This document shows, one piece after another, positions 14,770-22,794 of a stretch of 38,833 nt of DNA. This stretch comes from Comamonas composti DSM 21721 (GTDB lineage Bacteria; Pseudomonadota; Gammaproteobacteria; Burkholderiales; Burkholderiaceae_C). The DNA is taken from assembly GCF_000429845.1 (NCBI RefSeq), contig NZ_AUCQ01000038.1, forward strand, positions 1 through 38,833, in the 5' to 3' direction. Numbering within the stretch: the first letter of the stretch is position 1; every line of letters starts with the position of its first letter. A program made the translations under genes and the position numbers. The notes under the pieces were generated by a model that was given only the letters and a program-made list of their open reading frames with translations, was not told the origin of the DNA and did not search any database.

Positions 14770-16377
14770 TCACACGCCTCTTAGCGACCACACGCTGTCA
14801 GCAGGACCGTTGCGCACCCGCCTTGCCGTGGCGCGGGCCATCCAGGTCAGGGCGGCAGCGCCGGCCAGGGCTGTCAGATCCACTCCCAGCGTAGAGCTGT
14901 CCAGCCACAGACCGGAGCTGGGAAGCGCCCAGCCCAGTAGTGAAGACAGCGGAATCAAGGCGGTGCAGAGCACGGCCAGCCACAGCAGCGGCACCACGGC
15001 GCGTGCAGCCCCTCGGCCAAAAGCCCAGACCAGGCAGGCAAAGAAGACGAGGTAGTACAACCCCATATGCCAGGCGGCCTGGTCTTGCACACGACCCGGC
15101 AACCATTTGGCTGCGGCCAGGGTCAAAGAAATTCCGGCCACGCAGCCAAGGCATACGCCCACGGTGGCCGCAGCCATCCAGGCCGTATCGCGCCGCTGCA
15201 CCGGCAGGTCTGCGCCTCTGCGCTGAGCCTTGCGCCTGCTTTCCACCCACAGCAGATTGCCACCATAGAACAGCCAGGCACCAGCCAGGCCCAGCAGAAA
15301 ATACAGCCAGCCCACGGCCAGCCCTCCGAACGAGGCCATGTGCAGCGCGAAGAAACTGCTGATGAAAAGATTGGGGGTACTCTGCATGCCTGGCAGGTAG
15401 TCGCTGGAGAGCAGCTTGCCGCTGTAGGGGTCCAGAGCAGCAAAGCCGCCGGCGGCACGCGGAGAGACTGCAGCATGGTTGTGACCCCAGACGCGCACCG
15501 CAGGCTTGGGACCGGTGACCTGGACGTATTGCAGTTTGGTGGGCTCAAAGCCGGGCGCGGCTTCCCGGGCGATCCTCACCAGTTGCGAAGGGAGCAGCAT
15601 ATCGGCGGGATCGTGCTGCAGCGCTTCAGCCGGGTTTCCCTGCCCGCGCGGAAATGCCTGAGCCCATTGGCCGCCATGCACCAGCTTGTCCTGCACGGCA
15701 TAGATCTGGTCGTGATAGGCAAACACCACGGCGCTCAAGGCCATCACGATGTGAAACGGCAGACTGACAATGCCTACCACATTGTGAGCGTCCAGCCACA
15801 TGCGCTTGGTGTTGCGCCCCACGCGCAGCGCAAAAAAATCCTTGACCAGCGAAGGCAGAAGCACCACGACGCCGGAGACCAGAGCCAGGAAATACAGCCC
15901 GGCAATCACCCCCATCAGCCAGCGGTTGGGGTCGGAGTCGACGGGAAGCCCCACCACGCGGTGCAGCACGTCGATGAACTCGACCAGACGCGAAGAATGC
16001 TGCTCGCTGATCTGCACGCCACCATCCGCAGCAGCCTGCTCGGCCGTGAAGTTGCGTACTCCGCTTTCGTCGTGGTCATCGGCCTTGGGGTTGCGCACCT
16101 GCCATTCCAGACGCGGAATGGCCCGATCGCCTTCCAGCTCCAAGCTGGCTCCGCGTGCGGCAGCCGCCGTGCTCGAGAAAGTTGCAGTCAGCAGTGGCTG
16201 CAACTGGTCCATGGGCACCGGGGTCAGAAGGGCGGCGGGCGGGGTCGACCAGTGCCGTATCGGCTCCTTGAACACCGTCAGCGCCCCTGCATAAAAGGCG
16301 ATGAACAAGGCCATGCCGCTCAAGATGCCAGTCCAGGTATGGACCGATTTATAGATGCGGATGTAATCGGCTCTCAC
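14770..16377 (-). CDS. PepSY-associated TM-helix inner-membrane protein
   Basis: This 535-residue protein starts at GTG 16377, which overlaps the stop of the upstream DUF3649 gene as GTGA. The opening IYKSVHTWTGILSGMALFIAFYAGAL is typical of PepSY_TM proteins. Histidines appear in LHRVVGLPV, WLDAHNVVGIVSLPFHIVMALSAVVFAY and FFALHMASFGGLAVGWLYFLLGLAG, and a periplasmic PepSY-like region lies between. Related proteins sit next to TonB siderophore receptors, and some reduce or release iron from the imported siderophore, with histidine-liganded heme proposed. Here it is last of the four-gene iron operon. Reductase activity is an inference from the family. Confidence 0.85.
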   Translation of the reverse strand: MRADYIRIYKSVHTWTGILSGMALFIAFYAGALTVFKEPIRHWSTPPAALLTPVPMDQLQPLLTATFSSTAAAARGASLELEGDRAIPRLEWQVRNPKADDHDESGVRNFTAEQAAADGGVQISEQHSSRLVEFIDVLHRVVGLPVDSDPNRWLMGVIAGLYFLALVSGVVVLLPSLVKDFFALRVGRNTKRMWLDAHNVVGIVSLPFHIVMALSAVVFAYHDQIYAVQDKLVHGGQWAQAFPRGQGNPAEALQHDPADMLLPSQLVRIAREAAPGFEPTKLQYVQVTGPKPAVRVWGHNHAAVSPRAAGGFAALDPYSGKLLSSDYLPGMQSTPNLFISSFFALHMASFGGLAVGWLYFLLGLAGAWLFYGGNLLWVESRRKAQRRGADLPVQRRDTAWMAAATVGVCLGCVAGISLTLAAAKWLPGRVQDQAAWHMGLYYLVFFACLVWAFGRGAARAVVPLLWLAVLCTALIPLSSLLGWALPSSGLWLDSSTLGVDLTALAGAAALTWMARATARRVRNGPADSVWSLRGV

Positions 16378-16703
16378 GTCAGACTCCAGAAGTGCGCCAG
16401 CCACCAAGCGCCCAGAGCCAGCACATTGGCCAGGCCCAGCCAGGCCCAGGCGCGCAGGCCGCTGGCAAAGAAATACACCAGGGCCTGGGTACCCAGCCAG
16501 ATAGGGGGCAACAGCCACATCACCAACTGGCCACTGACGGGCAGCGGCATGCCCGTCAGCAGTGCGGCCAACAAGCCGCTGCAACTGATGCCCAGACCCA
16601 GACCCAGCAGCAGCCCGGCCAGGGTCTTGCTGATCCAGTCGGGACGTATCGGATCGGGCTTGCGGCGCTGCTCGGGCGGAGAATCAAGTGTTGCGTTGGG
16701 CAT
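16374..16703 (-). CDS. DUF3649-like small membrane protein of iron operon
   Basis: This 109-residue protein has a short basic, proline-rich N-terminus (PPEQRRKPDPIRPDW) and three hydrophobic segments: LAGLLLGLGLGISCSGLLAAL, QLVMWLLPPIWLGTQALVYFF and WAWLGLANVLALGAWWLAHF. Size, composition and position between a DUF3325-like and a PepSY gene fit the DUF3649 family, whose biochemical role is unknown. The ATG at 16703 lies inside the preceding gene (20-nt overlap), and the stop overlaps the PepSY start (GTGA), so translation of the three is coupled. I assign the family from memory of this conserved gene order and have not run a profile search. Confidence 0.72.
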   Translation of the reverse strand: MPNATLDSPPEQRRKPDPIRPDWISKTLAGLLLGLGLGISCSGLLAALLTGMPLPVSGQLVMWLLPPIWLGTQALVYFFASGLRAWAWLGLANVLALGAWWLAHFWSLT

Positions 16704-16956
16704 GGGCCAGAGCTCCGATATACGGCAGCAGCGCAAAGACCAGCATCAGCGTGGTCAGCAGTGTGAAACAGGCAGCCAACGGCTGCATGCTCTGCAACAG
16801 TCCCAGCCAGCCGGCGATCAACAGGCCTGCTCCTGTCAGCCGCGCAGGCCATTGAGGCCAGGGCTTGGCCCATAAGCGCTGATTGGGAGAGGCCGCATAA
16901 ATCAACAGACAGGCCAGTGCAACGAGCAACAGGCCTATCGCAGTGAAAGAAAGCAT
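16684..16956 (-). CDS. DUF3325-like small membrane protein of iron operon
   Basis: This 90-residue protein has hydrophobic segments at about 3-21 (SFTAIGLLLVALACLLIYA), 41-55 and 62-83. Size and topology match DUF3325 proteins, which occur with DUF3649 and PepSY proteins next to TonB-dependent siderophore receptors. The ATG at 16956 has only a weak ribosome-binding site. It lies 149 bp after the receptor stop, so it could be read from the receptor promoter or from a promoter in that gap. Function is unknown; by context it may help move or reduce ferric siderophore at the inner membrane. Confidence 0.72.
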   Translation of the reverse strand: MLSFTAIGLLLVALACLLIYAASPNQRLWAKPWPQWPARLTGAGLLIAGWLGLLQSMQPLAACFTLLTTLMLVFALLPYIGALAHAQRNT

Positions 16957-17105
16957 GAAAACCACGTCATAAAAAATCGGGCATCTGCAGGACATGCCTG
17001 GCCCCGGATACCCGGGCAGAACCAACCGGGATTGGTGCACCAGCCAGCCCCTGGGCAATGGCGGCCGCCAGCCGGCGCAGGCAAGAGGATCAGGACATCA
17101 GCGCC

Positions 17106-19265
17106 TCAGAAGGACACCGTGGCAGACAGTCTCAAGGTGCGTGGCGCGCCAGGCATCACGAAGCCGTCGGTAAACATGCCGATCCAGTAGCTCTTGTCCG
17201 TCACGTTCTCCATGCTGGCGTTGAAGCGCACCGGCATGACGCCGAACTTGGTCTCGTACTTGGCCATCAGATCCAGGCGGTTCCAGGAAGGTGCACGCAG
17301 CCTGTTGCCCGAATCAATCCATTGCGACCCCGTATGCAGCACGCGCCCCCCTATGGTCAGGCCCGGTACGGACGTTTCCCAGTCGAGACCGATACGTGCG
17401 CGCAGCTTGGGCACACCGTAGTTCTCGCGACCGGTGTTGATCTGGCGCGACTTGATGTACTCGATGCCTCCCAGCAGCGACAGCGTCTGCGTGAGTTTTC
17501 CGAAAGCGCTCCACTCCAGACCCTTGAGGCGCTGCTCACCATCGACCACCTGTTGGTTTCTGCCATCGGTGATGATCGAGGGCTTTTCAATGCGAAAAGT
17601 GCTCAGTGTGTGCGTCATCTGCCCAGCCTGCAGCTTCATGCCGATCTCGCCCTGCCTGGTCTGCATGGGCGCCAGGGTCTCTCCGGTATTCGCAAAGCCG
17701 GCGCCCACGGTGCGCCCCGGCTCCAGGCCTTCGGTGTAATTCGCATACAGCGAGACGTTGTCCCCCCAGGGCCGCACCACCAGGCCAGCCATCGGGGAAA
17801 CACGACTCTTGCTGTAACTGGAGGGCAAACCGTTCACGAGCGGGGTCTTCACCGTCTGGTGGCGCGCCCCCAGCGTCAACAGCACCTTGTCGCCCGCGAA
17901 GCTCATCACATCAGCCAGGGCCAGCGAGCGGAACTCGTTTTCCGTGGTGTAGCCCTTCCATTGCGGCGCGCCCGGAAAGACAGGTGTCGAGGGCTCATAC
18001 ATATTGGTCGTGTAGCAGTAGTTGCAGGCCGTGTTGTAGGTACCCTCCTTGTGCTTGAGGATGTTGAACGACAACTGCAGGCGGTGCTGCACGCCTGCAG
18101 TTGCGAACTTGCCGATGACACCAGCCTCGGCCGTGCGGCGCTCCGACTCTGTATGCACGTTGTAGATGGCGCCGCGCGTACTGCCATCCAGGCCAGTAAC
18201 GATGGCACGGGTGCCGAACAACAGACCTTTGCCCTGCGCTTCGGAGGCCCCCACGGCGAAGTAGCCTTGCCAGCTCTGCGAGAAGTCCACCTCGGCGCGG
18301 GCCAGCAGCCCGCTGTTGTCATACTGCCCATGCGTTCCTCGAAACATGTTCACGTCGCCACTGGGGGAAGGCAGCAACTGGCCCACACCGGGAATCGCTG
18401 CATTGCCCAGGAAGCTGAACATGCCCGGACTGCCTCCATCGATCTTGGTGATGCTGTTGTACAGATCCAGCGAGAAACGGGTCTTGTCACCCAGATAGTC
18501 CAGACCCAGAGCCCCCACGCGGCGCTTCTGGCTTTCGCCCTTGGCACCCATATCGCCCGAACCGTAGACGCCGTTGAAGCGCAGGCCCAGGCGTTGTTCG
18601 ACTCCAAAGCGCTTGCCCATATCCGCATGCAGTTGCAGATAGGAGTCCGAGACATAGGTAGTGGTCAGCTCGGCGATGGGCTGGGCCAGGGCACGCTTGG
18701 TGACCATGTTGACCGAGCCGGCCACACTGGCCAGGGGCGGCATGCCCGACAACAATACATTCGGGCCGCGCATGACCTCTACGCGCTCGAACATTTCGAT
18801 GGGCACCGAGTTCGCCGGTGCAATGCCATACAAACCGTTGGTGGCGATATCCATGGCCGTCACATCCAGGCCCCGGAGGTTGAAGTTCTGCAGCAGATGG
18901 CCCTTGTTGGTGGTGAAGACCACGGCCGCATCGTTTTCCAACACATCCTGCAGCGACAGGGCTGACCAGCCCTCGGCCAGCTCGCGAGTGTAGGCGTTGA
19001 CATGCACAGGGGCATCGGTGATGGAGCTTGCCCCCAGAATGCCCAGGCGCGCACCTTTTGCGGCCTTGCGCCCCGGAGCCAGACCGGGCAGATCCTCGCG
19101 CTCGTACCTGTCGCGCACGGTAATCTGAGGCAGAGCAGTGGATACATGCACCGCCTGCTCAGGCTGCGGGCCTGGCTGAGCCAACGCCCAAGGCGCAGCA
19201 CTCATGGTCAAGGTCGCTAAAGCAATCGAGCTGAAACGTGGTCTGGGAACGTATGCGGTGGACAT
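17106..19265 (-). CDS. TonB-dependent ferric-siderophore receptor
   Basis: This 719-residue outer-membrane receptor has a signal peptide ending WALA (26-29), a likely TonB box ITVRD (48-52), and a plug domain with LSLQDVLEN, FNLRGLDV and VEVMRGPNV (162-170). A 22-stranded barrel follows, ending in aromatic SATVSF with C-terminal Phe. The plug lacks an N-terminal signalling extension, so it probably does not drive an anti-sigma pathway. The FRG and SGMPPLASVAGSVNMVTK motifs place it among FhuE/FiuA-type siderophore receptors; the ligand is unknown. A CNYC pair at C414 and C417 sits in a predicted extracellular loop. A Fur-like box lies 24 bp upstream of the start, and the gene leads the operon ending with PepSY. 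Confidence 0.92.
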   Translation of the reverse strand: MSTAYVPRPRFSSIALATLTMSAAPWALAQPGPQPEQAVHVSTALPQITVRDRYEREDLPGLAPGRKAAKGARLGILGASSITDAPVHVNAYTRELAEGWSALSLQDVLENDAAVVFTTNKGHLLQNFNLRGLDVTAMDIATNGLYGIAPANSVPIEMFERVEVMRGPNVLLSGMPPLASVAGSVNMVTKRALAQPIAELTTTYVSDSYLQLHADMGKRFGVEQRLGLRFNGVYGSGDMGAKGESQKRRVGALGLDYLGDKTRFSLDLYNSITKIDGGSPGMFSFLGNAAIPGVGQLLPSPSGDVNMFRGTHGQYDNSGLLARAEVDFSQSWQGYFAVGASEAQGKGLLFGTRAIVTGLDGSTRGAIYNVHTESERRTAEAGVIGKFATAGVQHRLQLSFNILKHKEGTYNTACNYCYTTNMYEPSTPVFPGAPQWKGYTTENEFRSLALADVMSFAGDKVLLTLGARHQTVKTPLVNGLPSSYSKSRVSPMAGLVVRPWGDNVSLYANYTEGLEPGRTVGAGFANTGETLAPMQTRQGEIGMKLQAGQMTHTLSTFRIEKPSIITDGRNQQVVDGEQRLKGLEWSAFGKLTQTLSLLGGIEYIKSRQINTGRENYGVPKLRARIGLDWETSVPGLTIGGRVLHTGSQWIDSGNRLRAPSWNRLDLMAKYETKFGVMPVRFNASMENVTDKSYWIGMFTDGFVMPGAPRTLRLSATVSF

Positions 19266-19288
19266 AGGACTGAGTCATTTTTAAGACA

Positions 19289-19307
19289 AATGAGAATCAG
19301 TACCATT
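19289..19307 (-). promoter_or_regulatory. Fur-box-like site upstream of the siderophore receptor
   Basis: AATGAGAATCAGTACCATT lies 24 bp before the receptor ATG. It has the TGAGAAT half-site and an imperfect inverted partner (ACCATT) typical of Fur boxes in beta-proteobacteria. It shares AATGAGAAT with the site at 13571-13589, and the surrounding 50 bp is AT-rich like a promoter. Repression by iron-loaded Fur is the natural reading. Confidence 0.68.
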
Positions 19308-19322
19308 TTATTTATCAAACAA

Positions 19323-19349
19323 ATTCACACCTACATATGTGGTGTGAAT
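19323..19349. promoter_or_regulatory. Near-perfect 27-bp palindrome upstream of receptor
   Basis: Arms ATTCACACC (19323-19331) and GGTGTGAAT (19341-19349) are perfect inverted repeats around a central ACATATGT that is itself palindromic. The site lies 58 to 84 bp upstream of the receptor start, just beyond the Fur-like box, where an activator or repressor would bind. There is no T-run, so it is not a terminator. The regulator is unknown. Confidence 0.55.
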
Positions 19350-19536
19350 GCATCACCCAAAACCGTCTTGATTGGGGAAAGCCAACTTTGGTGGCGTAGT
19401 GTCACGAGCGCTGGCAACGATACCGAACAAGGCCGGGCACAGCCCTATGCCAGGGCCTTGGCAGCGAAATTACTGTAAAAGTTGCTGCATGCTGCTGTGG
19501 AAGCCAGCGGGCTTTGCCGGATCGTCAAAAACAAAA

Positions 19537-19567
19537 AAGCCCCAAGTCATTGATGACTTGGGGCTTT
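19537..19567. terminator. Rho-independent terminator of tRNA-Phe (possibly bidirectional)
   Basis: Arms GCCCCAAGTCAT (19539-19550) and ATGACTTGGGGC (19553-19564) pair perfectly. On the minus strand the hairpin is followed by six T residues (A-run at 19533-19538), about 35 nt after the tRNA-Phe 3' end. On the plus strand it has a shorter TTT tail. Confidence 0.88.
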
Positions 19568-19599
19568 CATATGTTCCTGGACTTCCAAGGACTGATATT

Positions 19600-19675
19600 T
19601 GGTGGCCTGGGACGGAATCGAACCGCCGACACAAGGATTTTCAATCCTCTGCTCTACCGACTGAGCTACCGGGCC
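19600..19675 (-). tRNA. tRNA-Phe (anticodon GAA)
   Basis: This 76-nt tRNA has an encoded CCA. The anticodon stem-loop reads GAGGATTGAAAATCCTT with GAA in the loop; the D-arm has AGCTCAGTCGGTAGAGC and the T-arm GGCGGTTCGATTCCGTC. The acceptor arms are GGCCCGG and CCAGGCC, which leave a C5-A68 mismatch; the other six pairs are Watson-Crick. The discriminator base is A. A TATAAT box lies 10 nt upstream and a strong terminator downstream, so it is a single-tRNA transcript. Confidence 0.97.
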
Positions 19676-19684
19676 AAGACCTCT

Positions 19685-19690
19685 ATTATA
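19685..19690 (-). promoter_or_regulatory. -10 box of the tRNA-Phe promoter
   Basis: A perfect TATAAT on the minus strand lies 9 bp before the mature tRNA 5' end, implying a very short 5' leader for RNase P to remove. The -35 region is poor (T-rich, TTTTTA at 17-bp spacing). The T-rich stretch after AGAAATTTCT at about 19722-19731 may also end the ntrX transcript. Confidence 0.5.
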
Positions 19691-19741
19691 GGCACGTTTT
19701 TCAAGCCTAAAAAGAAATCTCAGAAATTTCTGGACTGTTGA

Positions 19742-20401
19742 TCAACCGCGCTTGTTACGAGCCAAGTCCACCCCCAGCTGACGCAGCTTGCGATAGAGGT
19801 GGGTGCGCTCAAGACCTGTTTTTTCCGCCACACGTGTCATGGAGCCGCCCTCTCGAGCCAGGTGAAACTCGAAGTAGGCTTTTTCAAAGCCGTCACGGGC
19901 TTCGCGTAACGGGCGATCCAGATCAAAGCCCTGATGAGCACTGGGCATGCTCTCAGCGAGCACACGATTGGCTGCCGGAATCATGGCGGCCTCCACGACT
20001 TCGACAGGAGCCGAAGTAGCAGCAGCCTGGCTGGGCGCAGTACGCGCCAGCCCGTTTTCCACAGCCTTGAGCAGCTTTTGCAAGGTAATGGGCTTTTCCA
20101 GGAAAGACTGTGCACCTATGCGCGTCGCCTCGACTGCTGTTTCGATCGTTGCATGACCGCTCATCATGATGACGGGCATGGTCAGCAAGCCCGCCGAGGC
20201 CCACTCCTTGAGCAGGGAGACACCATCCGTATCCGGCATCCAGATGTCGAGCAGTACCAGGTCGTAGACATTCGACGCACGTGCTACGCGGGCTTGGCCT
20301 GCGTTTTCTGCTACGTCCACACTATGACCTTCGTCGTTGAGGATTTCCGACAACAAATCCCGGATCCCCAGTTCGTCGTCGACCACCAGTATGTTTGCCA
20401 T
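19742..20401 (-). CDS. NtrX-like response regulator without AAA+ domain
   Basis: This 219-residue protein has an N-terminal receiver domain with acidic pair D8/D9, phosphoacceptor D52 (VLLDIWMPD) and K103 (FLEKPI). A linker follows, then a C-terminal Fis-type helix-turn-helix (MTRVAEKTGLERTHLYRKLRQLGV, about 188-211). The receiver is NtrX-like, but the central sigma-54-interacting AAA+ ATPase of classical NtrX (about 450 residues) is absent, so it cannot activate sigma-54 promoters by itself. It lies 35 nt after the ntrY-like kinase and is its likely partner. Regulators of this short type occur in beta-proteobacteria. Targets cannot be deduced from the sequence. Confidence 0.88.
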   Translation of the reverse strand: MANILVVDDELGIRDLLSEILNDEGHSVDVAENAGQARVARASNVYDLVLLDIWMPDTDGVSLLKEWASAGLLTMPVIMMSGHATIETAVEATRIGAQSFLEKPITLQKLLKAVENGLARTAPSQAAATSAPVEVVEAAMIPAANRVLAESMPSAHQGFDLDRPLREARDGFEKAYFEFHLAREGGSMTRVAEKTGLERTHLYRKLRQLGVDLARNKRG

Positions 20402-20436
20402 GTGTCTTATGCCTATGTACAGCGGCGCCAGGAGCG

Positions 20437-22794
20437 TCAGGCAGCTCCCGCCCGGTCAGGCGCAAATGATAGCGACACTTGCGCGCCCTGTACCACCCCA
20501 TCGTCTACACGATTGCCCAGGTCCACGCGCGCGCCGTGCTCATCTGCGATTTTCTTGACCACGGCCAAGCCCAGGCCCGTGCCTTTGACCTTGGTCGTGA
20601 CATAGGGCTCGAAGGCGCGCTTCAAAATGCTCTCCTCAAAGCCCGTCCCACTGTCGTTAATACTCAACCGTACGCGCCGCGTGGACTCGTTCCAGCGGGT
20701 CTCTATGCACACGCTGCCAACAGGCTCCGAGCGCTCTTGTGCACGCTGCATACTCGCATCCTGGGCATTTTGCAAAAGATTGTGAATAACCTGGCGCAGC
20801 TGTTGGCTATCGCCCGCAATCAGCGGACATTGCGGGTCCAAAGAAGACTCCACACGCACTGCGGCGTTTTCTTCACCATACAGTTGAAGCACATCAGTCA
20901 CGAGCGCATTGAGATCCAGAGATTGCAGGTTGGCCGCAGGCAGGCGCGCATAGTCGCGGAACTCATCGACCAGTCGCTTCATGGCGGCGACCTGCTCGAC
21001 GATGGTCTTCACGGACTTGGTCAGCAAGGCCTGATCCTGGGGCTCCAGCTTGTCTGCAAGCTTGAGCCCCATGCGCTCGGCCGACAGTTGTATGGGTGTG
21101 AGTGGGTTCTTGATCTCATGGGCCACACGACGCGCAACCTCACCCCAGGCCTGGGCACGCTGGGCAGAGACGATCTCCGAAATATCATCAAACACCAGCA
21201 GACGCTGGGCATCAGGCAGCTCGGCTCCACGCATGACCAAGGTGGTGGTGTTCTGCACCACGCCCCCCTCTCCCCCGCCATACAGCTCGTGCACAAGCTG
21301 CCAGCGCTCACGCCCTTGCTGCGCCCCCTGCTCTCCCAGAAAAAGCTGAAACTGCTCCTGCACGACTTGCCCCAAGTCCTCGAGCCCCGGCAGCTGTGCC
21401 AGGGGCTTTCCTTCGTGGGCCGCCATGGGCAGGCGCAGAATGCGCGTCGCACCGGGGTTGCTGAGCATGATGCAGCCTTTTGCATCAAGCACGATGACGC
21501 CCGAGGTCAGGTTGTCGAGAATGGTTTGCAGATTGGCACGCGCAGCCTCCAGCTGACCCATGCTGAGGTTGACCGTCGCGCGCGCATCGGCCAATTGCTG
21601 GGTCATCACGGCAAACGAACGCGTCAGCCCACCGATTTCGTCGCGGCTGTTCATCGCCGGTTTGGGCCGCAGATCGCCCCTGGTCACATCGCGCATGCCC
21701 TGGGCCAGCAGCAGCAACGGCTTTGCAAGCTGGTTGCCCAGGATGATGGCCAGCACCACGGCGCCGAACACGGCCAGAAACAGGCTCAGTGTCAGCGTGC
21801 CTATGTACATGCGCTGCAGGCCACCGCGTGCCAGGGCGCGCTCCTGGTATTCGCGGTTTGCGGCCTGTACGGCCAGGGCATTGGCCACCAGCGCGGGGGG
21901 CAGCGCAATCGTGGCCTGCAGATAACGCTGTTCGGCCAGCAGGCCTACGCTGGGATTGGGCACAGCCGCCAAGGTGCGCACGCGTGCGGTGGGCATGGGC
22001 CCGGCAATCGCGCCCGGCTCTTCATCATCCAGGCCTTCAATGCTGAACACCGCACGCTGCTCGCGCACGGTGCGCCACATCTGCGTGCCCGGCCGTTCGG
22101 GCTGCAGCGCAAAGCGCGACTGCCCGGCACTTGCAATCGCCCGCAAACCTGCGGTCTCGGCACCGCGCCCCGAAGCCTGTGCCGTGCCCAGAGTATTCAG
22201 GTCCGAGGCACTCCACAGCACGACATCGGTCGCCCCCAATTGATCGCGTATGCGCTCCAGGCTGAGGGCCGCCCCGGCATCCGATATCTGGGAAAGCTGG
22301 GCGGCGGCCGTGCGCGTATTGTTGGCCATGTCATTGGCCACGATCTCCAGCGTGGAGCTGGCCAAGCTCACCCCGGCAGAGAGCGCGCCTTCGACCTTCA
22401 CGTCGAACCAGCTCTCGATCGAACGCGAGACGAACTGGTAGGACACCACATAGATCAGCAAACCGGGCACCAGGCCCACCAGCGTGAAGATGCCTGCGAG
22501 CTTGAGCAGCAGCCGGCTGCCGAAGCGCCCTCGGCGCAGCCTCACGGCCAGGCGCACCCCGCCCCAGACCAGAATGGCCAGCAGCAGGCCCGCCACCAGG
22601 ACATTCGCGGCGAACAGCCAGTTGTAATTGCGCTCGTAGGCCAGATGGTTGTTCGTGGCCATGGTCAGCAGGAACAGCAGCAACACACCGAGCACGGCCA
22701 TCAGCGTCACGCCCACCCCCACGGCCCAGCGCGCACTGCGTGACATGCCTGTAGAAGTGGGGGCGGCGGACATCCCCGGCGGTGGCGTCTGCAT
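20437..22794 (-). CDS. NtrY-like membrane sensor histidine kinase
   Basis: This is a 785-residue kinase. Three hydrophobic segments (about 23-46, 60-80 and 97-118) precede an extracytoplasmic domain (about 125-330), followed by a fourth membrane segment (about 331-353) and HAMP. A PAS domain (about 420-535, with GVIVLDAKGCIMLSNPGATRIL) comes next. The dimerisation domain carries H559 in RRVAHEIKNPLTPIQLS, and the ATPase domain has the N box HNLLQNAQDA (671-680), DSGTGF (714-719) and GTGLGLAVV (738-746). All catalytic motifs are intact. The ATG shares one base with the DUF4390 stop (TAATG). It belongs to the NtrY group, linked to nitrogen or redox sensing; the signal here is unknown. Confidence 0.92.
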   Translation of the reverse strand: MQTPPPGMSAAPTSTGMSRSARWAVGVGVTLMAVLGVLLLFLLTMATNNHLAYERNYNWLFAANVLVAGLLLAILVWGGVRLAVRLRRGRFGSRLLLKLAGIFTLVGLVPGLLIYVVSYQFVSRSIESWFDVKVEGALSAGVSLASSTLEIVANDMANNTRTAAAQLSQISDAGAALSLERIRDQLGATDVVLWSASDLNTLGTAQASGRGAETAGLRAIASAGQSRFALQPERPGTQMWRTVREQRAVFSIEGLDDEEPGAIAGPMPTARVRTLAAVPNPSVGLLAEQRYLQATIALPPALVANALAVQAANREYQERALARGGLQRMYIGTLTLSLFLAVFGAVVLAIILGNQLAKPLLLLAQGMRDVTRGDLRPKPAMNSRDEIGGLTRSFAVMTQQLADARATVNLSMGQLEAARANLQTILDNLTSGVIVLDAKGCIMLSNPGATRILRLPMAAHEGKPLAQLPGLEDLGQVVQEQFQLFLGEQGAQQGRERWQLVHELYGGGEGGVVQNTTTLVMRGAELPDAQRLLVFDDISEIVSAQRAQAWGEVARRVAHEIKNPLTPIQLSAERMGLKLADKLEPQDQALLTKSVKTIVEQVAAMKRLVDEFRDYARLPAANLQSLDLNALVTDVLQLYGEENAAVRVESSLDPQCPLIAGDSQQLRQVIHNLLQNAQDASMQRAQERSEPVGSVCIETRWNESTRRVRLSINDSGTGFEESILKRAFEPYVTTKVKGTGLGLAVVKKIADEHGARVDLGNRVDDGVVQGAQVSLSFAPDRAGAA

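Noticed and set aside
16378..16584. N-terminal extension of the PepSY protein in the longest frame
   Set aside because: It overlaps the DUF3649-like gene out of frame. The family start falls at GTG 16377, coupled by GTGA.
19290..19478. 62-codon plus-strand ORF beginning inside the Fur-like box
   Set aside because: It has no ribosome-binding site, spans the palindrome and has no family resemblance. The region is better explained as receptor control DNA.
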